A stretch of 8,528 nt of DNA from an uncultured Eggerthellaceae bacterium (GTDB lineage: Bacteria > Actinomycetota > Coriobacteriia > Coriobacteriales > Eggerthellaceae): assembly GCA_934645125.1 (NCBI GenBank), contig CAKUDT010000045.1, positions 1 through 8,528 on the forward strand. The letters run 5' to 3'. Under the pieces are notes generated by a model that saw nothing but the letters and a program-made list of their open reading frames with translations, was not told the DNA's origin and ran no database searches. This document shows, piece after piece, positions 1-5,653 of this stretch. The translations under genes were made by a program, and so were the position numbers. How positions within the stretch are numbered: the stretch's first letter is position 1; each line of letters begins with the position of its first letter.

Positions 1-1
1 A

Positions 2-703
2 CGTGTTGACAACGTGCAGGCTCGCGCTTGGTACGAGAAGGAAGCCAGCGATCAAGGTTGGAGTGTAAGGACGCTCGACCGCAACGTTAGCACGCTTTAT
101 TATGATCGACTCGTCATGTCGTCGGATAAAATGCCTGTTGTTGCTGAGATGGAGAAGAAAACCTTTGCCTACCAGCGGAATCGTCTTGAATTTATCAAAA
201 ATCCTGTGATTGCCGAGTTCCTTGACGTCCCGCAGGACAAAAGCTTTTTGGAGAGCGAGCTCGAACAGGCGATTATCACCAACCTGAGCGAGTTTTTGAT
301 GGAACTCGGGAAAGGGTACGCCTTCGTGGCGCGCCAGCAGCACATTGCCGCTGACGGAGAGGATTACTATATCGACCTCGTTTTCTATAACTATATCCTC
401 AAGTGCTTCGTGCTCATAGATCTCAAGACAAGCAAGATCACTCATCAGGACGTCGGGCAGATGGACATGTACGTTCGCATGTATGATGACCTTAAGCGGG
501 GCGAGGGAGACAACCCTACGCTCGGCATCGTTCTCTGCACCGAGACGAGCGATACGATTGCGCGTTACTCCGTGCTTCACGATAATGATCACCTCTTCGC
601 CGCCAAGTACAAGCTGTGCCTTCCAAGCGAAGAGGAGCTTCGTGCGGAGATTGAGAACCAAAAGCTAATGTTCAAGCTGCAACACGAGGGCGGGGCCGAG
701 TAG
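2..703 (+). CDS. DUF1016 / YhcG-type PD-(D/E)xK nuclease domain protein, 5' end outside window
   Basis: The reading frame is open to the left edge (R-V-D-N-V-Q-A-R-A-W-Y...), so the N-terminus lies outside the window; the GTG at position 14 is internal and not a start. The left part (QARAWYEKEA, then GWSVRTLDRNVSTLYYDRL) matches the end of the DUF1016 N-terminal domain. The C-terminal half is a PD-(D/E)xK nuclease fold. Counting from the codon at 14, the motif residues are Asp121 (YYIDLVFYN), Asp136 and Lys138 (LIDLKTSK), and Gln149 (DVGQMDMY). All the catalytic positions are present, so the domain looks intact. Members of this family are usually scattered accessory genes near restriction-modification or mobile regions, and their biological role is poorly defined. 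A DNA-cleaving function is inferred from the motif only. The gene ends with TAG and converges on gdhA. Confidence 0.88.
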   Translation, partial: RVDNVQARAWYEKEASDQGWSVRTLDRNVSTLYYDRLVMSSDKMPVVAEMEKKTFAYQRNRLEFIKNPVIAEFLDVPQDKSFLESELEQAIITNLSEFLMELGKGYAFVARQQHIAADGEDYYIDLVFYNYILKCFVLIDLKTSKITHQDVGQMDMYVRMYDDLKRGEGDNPTLGIVLCTETSDTIARYSVLHDNDHLFAAKYKLCLPSEEELRAEIENQKLMFKLQHEGGAE

Positions 704-772
704 ATGAAGTTCAAGTTCGAAGTGCCGCGGGCGCAGAGATGCATTTTGATTTTGAACTGCTGTTTTGACACG

Positions 773-804
773 AAAAAAGCCGCTGACGGTGAAATCAGCG
801 GCTT
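773..804 (-). terminator. Intrinsic terminator of gdhA, possibly bidirectional
   Basis: A perfect 10-bp stem, AAGCCGCTGA (777-786) and TCAGCGGCTT (795-804), encloses an 8-nt loop. Read on the minus strand, the stem is followed directly by six T residues (complement of 773-778), the classic rho-independent layout, and it lies about 30 nt past the gdhA stop. On the plus strand the stem is followed by the looser tract TTATTTGTT, so it may also stop readthrough from the convergent nuclease gene. The rest of the 132-bp intergenic gap shows nothing else. Confidence 0.9.
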
Positions 805-835
805 ATTTGTTAGAGCGTATAAACTTCTCTTCGGA

Positions 836-2191
836 TTAGCAAACGCCTTGAGCAATCATAGCGTCGGCAACTTTCTCGAAGCCGGCGATGTTTGCACCCA
901 TAACGTAATCGCCTTCATGGCCATAACGCTTTGCGGCGTCGTCAATTGCATGGTAAATGTTGCACATAATGCCGTTGAGCTTATTGTCCACTTCCTTGAA
1001 CGTCCAGGACAAATGCTCGGCATTCTGGCTCATCTCCAGGCCGGAAACCGCTACGCCACCTGCGTTTGCAGCCTTGCCGGGGAAGAATACCACGCCGTTG
1101 TCCTTGAGGTACTGAGTTGCTTCAAGTGTGGTGGGCATGTTCGCGCCTTCGCCCACAATCTTGCAGCCGTTTGCAACCAAAGCCTGAGCATCCTCTAGAA
1201 GCAGCGTGTTCTCGCGTGCGCAGGGAAGAGCAATGTCGCACTTGAGTTTCCAAACACCGCGGCCGTCTTCGGCAACGAACTTCGCGTTCGGACGATAATC
1301 GGTGTACATTGCCAGCGAAACACCCTTGTCGTGACCGGAACGCTTTGCGTTGTAGATTGCCTCCAGCGCTTCAACGGAAATGCCTTCTTCGTCAACAACG
1401 TAGCCCTTTGTGTCGGACACGGCAATAACGCGAGCACCCAGCTGTTCAGACTTCTGAACTGCGTAAATGGCAACATTGCCGGAACCATGGACAACAACCG
1501 TCTTGCCTTCAAGGGAATCGCCCTTGCACTTCAGATGCTCGGCAACCATGTAAACCAGGCCGTAACCGGTGGCCTCGGTGCGGGCAAGCGAGCCGCCGAA
1601 CTGCAGGCCCTTGCCGGTCAAAACGCCGGACCATTCGTTCACGATGCGCTTGTACTGGCCAAACATGTAGGCAACTTCGCGACCGCCTACGCCCAAGTCA
1701 CCTGCGGGAACGTCGGTGTTCGGGCCAATGTGGCGATACAGCTCGGTCATAAACGACTGGCAGAAACGCATGATCTCGTTGTTGGACTTGCCCTTCGGGT
1801 CAAAGTCCGAACCGCCCTTGCCGCCGCCCATGGGCAGGGTGGTCAGGGAGTTCTTCAGGATCTGCTCAAGACCCAAGAACTTCAGCATGCCCAGGTTGAC
1901 GGTGGGGTTGAAGCGCAGGCCGCCTTTGTAGGGTCCAATGGCGCTGTTGAACTCAATGCGATAGCCGCGGTTTACTTGCGCCACGCCGGCGTCGTCAATC
2001 CAGGGAACGCGGAAGATGATAACGCGCTCGGGCTCAACGAAGCGCTCCAGAATATGGTTCTCCTGATATTCGGGATGTGCTTTCATAACGGGCTCAAGGG
2101 TTTCAAGAATTTCAGTTGCAGCCTGGATGAACAGGGTCTGCTCGGGGTCTTTCGCCTTGACCATTTCAAGAACGTCTTGTACGTAGCTCAC
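836..2191 (-). CDS. gdhA: NADP-type glutamate dehydrogenase (hexameric GDH-I family)
   Basis: It catalyses the reversible reductive amination of 2-oxoglutarate with ammonium to L-glutamate in the cytoplasm, the entry point of ammonium assimilation. With the chosen GTG start it has 451 residues, close to the E. coli enzyme (447). Visible motifs are GPYKGG with Lys89 (2-oxoglutarate binding), PMGGGKGGSDFDP with catalytic Lys125, VPAGDLGVGGRE with Asp165, a Rossmann-type VHGSGNVA (235-241), GEGANMPTT, and PGKAANAGGVAVSGLEMSQN. The close match to E. coli GdhA supports the NADP-dependent anabolic type, though coenzyme choice is inferred. The frame can be opened further to a GTG at 2242 (468 residues), but that codon has no ribosome binding site and adds 17 residues absent from the family. 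The GTG at 2191 follows AAAAGGAG at a 5-nt distance. It is monocistronic, divergent from uvrC, and ends at a strong hairpin. Confidence 0.97.
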   Translation of the reverse strand: MSYVQDVLEMVKAKDPEQTLFIQAATEILETLEPVMKAHPEYQENHILERFVEPERVIIFRVPWIDDAGVAQVNRGYRIEFNSAIGPYKGGLRFNPTVNLGMLKFLGLEQILKNSLTTLPMGGGKGGSDFDPKGKSNNEIMRFCQSFMTELYRHIGPNTDVPAGDLGVGGREVAYMFGQYKRIVNEWSGVLTGKGLQFGGSLARTEATGYGLVYMVAEHLKCKGDSLEGKTVVVHGSGNVAIYAVQKSEQLGARVIAVSDTKGYVVDEEGISVEALEAIYNAKRSGHDKGVSLAMYTDYRPNAKFVAEDGRGVWKLKCDIALPCARENTLLLEDAQALVANGCKIVGEGANMPTTLEATQYLKDNGVVFFPGKAANAGGVAVSGLEMSQNAEHLSWTFKEVDNKLNGIMCNIYHAIDDAAKRYGHEGDYVMGANIAGFEKVADAMIAQGVC

Positions 2192-2196
2192 TTTAA

Positions 2197-2204
2197 CTCC
2201 TTTT
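2197..2204 (-). promoter_or_regulatory. Strong ribosome binding site fixing the gdhA start
   Basis: On the minus strand, AAAAGGAG is followed by TTAAA and then GTG (2191-2189). It is a near-ideal Shine-Dalgarno sequence and decides the start codon against the longer frame beginning at 2242. Confidence 0.85.
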
Positions 2205-2363
2205 GCACGAAGTATGCCAAGACACTCGCTTGGTATTTTCACTGATGGCAGTATGGTTCATTTTCGTCAAGAAGTGTGTCGTTTTAACAAACCATTAATA
2301 AAGCGTTTCGTTTGCGCGGCGAACGCGTTGCGGGGCCGTTAAGCGGCGGGCGGGGAAGCGAGA

Positions 2364-2396
2364 TTGTTGACAAAAGGTGGGGTAATTTGTCAACAA
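2364..2396. promoter_or_regulatory. Perfect 11-bp inverted repeat, candidate operator between gdhA and uvrC
   Basis: TTGTTGACAAA (2364-2374) and TTTGTCAACAA (2386-2396) are exact reverse complements separated by 11 nt. Each arm is itself a short palindrome of the form TTGTYRACAA (2364-2373 and 2387-2396), so the element can be read as two equivalent operator copies centred 23 bp apart, about two DNA turns. Each arm also contains the -35-like hexamer TTGACA, one facing each divergent gene, but no good -10 box lies at 16-18 bp from either. There is no T tract, so it is not a terminator. The binding protein is not identifiable from sequence; I do not recognise the motif as a characterised regulator's box. 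Confidence 0.5.
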
Positions 2397-2435
2397 GCGG
2401 AGTGCAGGTTTTGCGGGGCGTGGGTCTGTGCGCGT

Positions 2436-2449
2436 CATGCGTGCGCATG
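2436..2449. promoter_or_regulatory. 14-bp palindrome just upstream of the uvrC -10 box
   Basis: CATGCGTGCGCATG consists of 6-bp arms (CATGCG and CGCATG) around TG. It ends 4 nt before the TG of the extended -10 element, so it covers the place where a -35 box would lie; no recognisable -35 is present. A regulator bound here would touch the uvrC promoter. It does not match the Gram-positive LexA box (GAAC-N4-GTTC). With such short arms in GC-rich DNA, chance is possible. Confidence 0.3.
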
Positions 2450-2453
2450 CGAC

Positions 2454-2462
2454 TGGTATACT
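2454..2462 (+). promoter_or_regulatory. Extended -10 promoter of uvrC, probable leaderless start
   Basis: TGGTATACT is an extended -10 element (TG-N-TATACT; five of six matches to TATAAT). Its last base is at 2462, so transcription is expected to begin near 2469-2470, which is the A of the uvrC ATG or one base before it. This explains why no Shine-Dalgarno sequence precedes that ATG: the mRNA would be leaderless, a common arrangement in actinobacteria. Confidence 0.55.
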
Positions 2463-2469
2463 AATCCGC

Positions 2470-4620
2470 ATGGAAAACATTACGGAAAACATAACCGAAA
2501 GCGCACCTGGTGACAGCATGTCAGGCGCGCTTGGCGGTGCCGCGGCAAACGATTTTGATGACGCCACGGCGAACGGCCTTGATGACGCCGCGGCGAATGG
2601 CCTTGACGGCACCACGGCAAACGGCCTTGACGGCGGCCCCAGCTGCGCTGCAGCGCGCGCGCAAGAAACGCTTCAGGAAAAACTCACGCGCTTGCGTGGC
2701 GAACTTGATAACGTGCCCACGTTGCCGGGCGTCTATCTATGGAAAGATGCAGAAGGCGCCGTTATCTACGTTGGCAAGGCAAAACAGCTGCGCGCCCGCA
2801 TGCGCCAATACGTGAATTTCCAGGACGATCGCGCGAAGATTCCGCTGCTGGTGGATCAGATTCAATCGTTCGATTATATTGTGGTGGAAAATGAGCATGA
2901 GTCGCTTGTTTTGGAAAACAACCTGATCAAGCAATACGCGCCGTTTTTCAACGCGGACTTCAAAGACGATAAAAGTTATCCGTTCATCGCGCTCACAACG
3001 GGAGATGTTTTCCCCGCCATCAAATACACGCGTGAAAAGCACCGTGAAGGAACGAAATATTTCGGACCCTTCACCGATAGTCGAGCGGCACGCGAGATGA
3101 TAGACATTGCGCGCCGCGTGGTGCCGCTGTGTTCTGCATCGTGCGCGGAATGGCGTCGCATCAAGCGCCTGACCGATAGCGGCTCGCTTGATGCGTTTTT
3201 GGGAAATGCGGGCGTGCGTCCGTGCTTTGACAGCCATGTGGGATTGGGTCCTGGAGCCTGTTGTGGCGGCATCACGCCTGATCAGTACAAGGAAAACGTC
3301 AAACGCATCCAGCGGTTTTTGGCGGGCAATCACAACGAGTTTATTGCTGAGCTTACCGAGGAAATGACGCAAGCAGCTGGTGAGCTGGATTTCGAGCGTG
3401 CGGGACGTATCAAAAGCCGCATCGATACCATCAAGTCGCTTTCTCAAAAGCAGCATGCGGTGATAGCGCAAAACCTTTTTGCGGATGTCATTGGGTTCTT
3501 CCGCGAAGAAACCATTACGGGCGTGCAGGTTTTGATGGTGCGCGAAGGGCGCATCATCAACAACAACGAATTCATCTTGAATAAAGGCACGAACGTCGTT
3601 GACCAGGACTTACTGCACTCCTTTTTGCTACGTTATTACGATGTGGCCACGTCAATTCCGCGCGAGGTGATTGTTCGCGCGCTTCCTGAAGACGATGCCG
3701 CCATGAGCCAGTGGCTTACCGACAAGTTGGCAAGCAAGCACGGTGCGAAAGTGCATTTCGTTGCGCCCGAAAAAGGGGAGAAAGCCGACCTTTTGAACCT
3801 GGCGGAAACGAATGCGCGTCACGCTTTGATGCGCTACAAAGTGCGTACGAATTACGATGACCAGCGCATCAATAACGCGCTCCTTCAGCTGGAAAGCGCT
3901 CTTGCTCTTGAGCGCCCGCCGCATCGCATTGAATGCTTCGACATTTCCACGAACCACGGTTCGTATACCGTGGCATCGATGGTCGTGTTCGAAAACGGCA
4001 AGCCAGCGAAGAATCAATACCGTCGTTTCAAGATAAAAGCCCAGCTTGACGAAGCGAATGACTTCTTGTGCATGCAGGAAGTCATGCAGCGCCGCTATTG
4101 CGCCGAACGCATGGAAGATCAGCGTTTTGGCTCGAAACCTGACTTGATCATTCTTGACGGCGGCCGTCCGCAGCTCAATGCCGTGCTTGAGATGTTCGAC
4201 GAAATGGGCATCCACGATATCGCGTTGTGCGGCTTGGCTAAACGCGACGAAGAGCTGTTCGTGCCCTGGCAGGAAAGCGGTCCGGTGGTGCTGCCCGGTG
4301 GCTCGGCATCGTTGTACCTGGTCAAGCAAGTGCGTGACGAGGCGCACCGCTTCGCTATTACGTTTCATCGTGAGCTGCGCGGGAAGGGCATGACGCTTTC
4401 CGTGCTCGACGAAATTCTTGGCTTGGGACCAGTGCGCAAGAAAGCGCTGCGCAAGGAGTTCCGCTCGTTTGCGCGTCTGAAAGCGGCATCGCTTGAGGAG
4501 CTTCAGGCAGTGCCCGGCGTGCCCGATGAAGTTGCTGAGGAGCTTTATAAGGTGTTGCGGCAGTATAATGACAAGCAGGCAAGCGATCAGGAAGGAGATT
4601 CCCATGACGATTGCGAATGA
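2470..4620 (+). CDS. uvrC: UvrABC excinuclease subunit C
   Basis: UvrC makes both incisions flanking a DNA lesion after UvrA-UvrB recognition. The 716-residue product has, in order: a low-complexity N-terminal extension (1-76); a GIY-YIG nuclease domain (PGVYLWKD at 86-93, IYVGKAK at 99-105, catalytic Glu149 in LVLENNLIK); a cysteine-rich linker; a UVR motif for UvrB contact (about 294-324); an RNase H-like nuclease with Asp491 (ECFDIS), Asp531, Asp563 (ILDGGRPQ) and His626 (DEAHRF); and tandem helix-hairpin-helix motifs (646-697). ATG 2470 was chosen because the extended -10 box ends 7 nt upstream; GTG 2428 and ATG 2437 are in frame but lie before that promoter. Cysteines 221, 225, 252, 264 and 265 deviate from the usual four-Cys iron-sulphur pattern. 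Its 3' end overlaps rapZ by 17 nt. Confidence 0.97.
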   Translation: MENITENITESAPGDSMSGALGGAAANDFDDATANGLDDAAANGLDGTTANGLDGGPSCAAARAQETLQEKLTRLRGELDNVPTLPGVYLWKDAEGAVIYVGKAKQLRARMRQYVNFQDDRAKIPLLVDQIQSFDYIVVENEHESLVLENNLIKQYAPFFNADFKDDKSYPFIALTTGDVFPAIKYTREKHREGTKYFGPFTDSRAAREMIDIARRVVPLCSASCAEWRRIKRLTDSGSLDAFLGNAGVRPCFDSHVGLGPGACCGGITPDQYKENVKRIQRFLAGNHNEFIAELTEEMTQAAGELDFERAGRIKSRIDTIKSLSQKQHAVIAQNLFADVIGFFREETITGVQVLMVREGRIINNNEFILNKGTNVVDQDLLHSFLLRYYDVATSIPREVIVRALPEDDAAMSQWLTDKLASKHGAKVHFVAPEKGEKADLLNLAETNARHALMRYKVRTNYDDQRINNALLQLESALALERPPHRIECFDISTNHGSYTVASMVVFENGKPAKNQYRRFKIKAQLDEANDFLCMQEVMQRRYCAERMEDQRFGSKPDLIILDGGRPQLNAVLEMFDEMGIHDIALCGLAKRDEELFVPWQESGPVVLPGGSASLYLVKQVRDEAHRFAITFHRELRGKGMTLSVLDEILGLGPVRKKALRKEFRSFARLKAASLEELQAVPGVPDEVAEELYKVLRQYNDKQASDQEGDSHDDCE
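2539..2634 (+). repeat. Four tandem 24-bp repeats in the 5' end of uvrC
   Basis: The units are 2539-2562, 2563-2586, 2587-2610 and 2611-2634. Units 2 and 3, and units 2 and 4, agree at 20 of 24 bases; unit 1 is more divergent. They stay in frame and encode an eight-residue period at residues 24-55 with the core A-N-G-L-D-(D/G). The stretch is acidic and Ala/Asn/Gly-rich, so it is probably disordered. A multiple-of-three period lets the copy number change without breaking uvrC. Confidence 0.85.
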
Positions 4621-5644
4621 TGATGGAAAAGGCGCCCCGAAAGAGCAGGGTGCTCTTGATCAACGTCCTAACGAGGCACAACATTTGGAAAGCGTTGTCG
4701 AAGAAAATAAAATGCCGAATCTCGTGATTATCACAGGTATGAGCGGCGCGGGCCGCACGGAAGCAATGCACGTGTTCGAGGACATGGGCTATTTTTGCGT
4801 GGACAACCTGCCGGCGCCTTTGATTGCCGATCTTGTTGATTTGCGCGCGCCCGATGTTCAAGGCGCTCAGAAAACCTACACGGCGGTGGTGTGCGACGCG
4901 CGTAACCACATTTACTTCGAAAAGCTCACGCATATCATCTCTGAACTGGACAAAAAAGGCGTGGACTATCGCATCGTATTCCTTGATGCCGCCGATGAAA
5001 AGCTGGTTTCGCGCTATAAATCGTCACGTCGCAGACATCCGCTGTGCGATGACGGTTCAAGCATTGGCCAGGGCATCGTCCGCGAGCGTATGCTGCTTTC
5101 ATCGGTAGCGAAGCGCGCCGATTACATTATCGACACAACTGACATGCTGCCTGCTCAGCTGCATAATCGGTTGCGCACCCTTTTCGGAAGCGAAGAAACG
5201 CGCAAGACGTTGAGCGTTTCCGTGTACTCGTTTGGCTTTAAGCATGGCGCACCCACCGATGCCGATGTGGTGATTGACGTGCGTTTCCTTCCGAACCCGT
5301 ATTACGATCCCGAGTTGAAGAACCTTACCGGGCTGGATGATCCGGTGCGCAAGTTTGTTATGGATTGCCCCGAAACCGAGCTTTTCAAAAAACGTTGGTT
5401 TGACCTGCTTGATTGCATTATGCCTGGTTATGTGTCTGAAGGTAAGCAGCAACTTGCGATTGCGGTTGGCTGCACGGGTGGCCAGCACCGAAGCGTTGCG
5501 CTGGCGGAAGCAACGGGCGATTACCTGAAAACGCACGGGTATCGCGTAAGCGTTGCGCACCGCGACCTCATGAAAGCGGAAACCGCGGCCTCGCGCCGCG
5601 TGAAGGAAGACGGCGGCGTTGATACGCTTCCTCATAACAGGTAA
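4604..5644 (+). CDS. rapZ: RapZ (YvcJ) family nucleotide-binding protein
   Basis: RapZ proteins bind nucleotides; in E. coli RapZ is an RNA-binding adaptor that steers decay of the GlmZ small RNA, and in B. subtilis YvcJ hydrolyses GTP. Their role in actinobacteria is not settled. The product has 346 residues. A P-loop GMSGAGRT (45-52) is followed by EDMGYFCVDNLP (59-70); later come SRRRHPL, YSFGFKHGAPTDADVVIDVRFLPNP and the C-terminal GCTGGQHRSV typical of the family. Arg replaces the usual Lys in the P-loop, as in actinobacterial homologues such as mycobacterial Rv1421. The start is set by AAGGAG (4592-4597), 6 nt before ATG and inside the end of uvrC. Compared with the 284-residue E. coli protein it carries about 36 extra polar, acidic residues at the N-terminus and a short extra tail. 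The 17-nt overlap with uvrC implies translational coupling. Confidence 0.95.
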   Translation: MTIANDDGKGAPKEQGALDQRPNEAQHLESVVEENKMPNLVIITGMSGAGRTEAMHVFEDMGYFCVDNLPAPLIADLVDLRAPDVQGAQKTYTAVVCDARNHIYFEKLTHIISELDKKGVDYRIVFLDAADEKLVSRYKSSRRRHPLCDDGSSIGQGIVRERMLLSSVAKRADYIIDTTDMLPAQLHNRLRTLFGSEETRKTLSVSVYSFGFKHGAPTDADVVIDVRFLPNPYYDPELKNLTGLDDPVRKFVMDCPETELFKKRWFDLLDCIMPGYVSEGKQQLAIAVGCTGGQHRSVALAEATGDYLKTHGYRVSVAHRDLMKAETAASRRVKEDGGVDTLPHNR

Positions 5645-5653
5645 GGATGCGCT

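Noticed and set aside
5..14. GTTGACAAC near the window start resembling an arm of the 2364-2396 dyad
   Set aside because: It is a single copy inside the coding frame of the DUF1016 gene and has no paired arm.
704..1198. Open frame starting directly after the nuclease stop (TAG-ATG)
   Set aside because: It reads through the terminator hairpin and then antisense to gdhA, and its product resembles no known family.
1331..2245. 304-residue open frame on the + strand opposite gdhA
   Set aside because: It is a shadow of the well-conserved gdhA coding sequence, with no recognisable domain and no plausible ribosome binding site.
2265..2270. Minus-strand TTGACG as a -35 box for gdhA
   Set aside because: No acceptable -10 lies 16-18 bp downstream. 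Another candidate, TG-T-TAAAAC at 2289-2281, is also weak, so the gdhA promoter is left unassigned.
3652..4605. 317-residue open frame on the - strand opposite uvrC
   Set aside because: It is antisense to the catalytic C-terminal half of uvrC, and its His/Arg/Leu-rich composition is typical of shadows in GC-rich codons.
4736..4759. Lys-to-Arg change in the RapZ Walker A motif as a sign of inactivation
   Set aside because: The Arg form (GAGR) is found in actinobacterial RapZ homologues, so it is a lineage feature and not decay.
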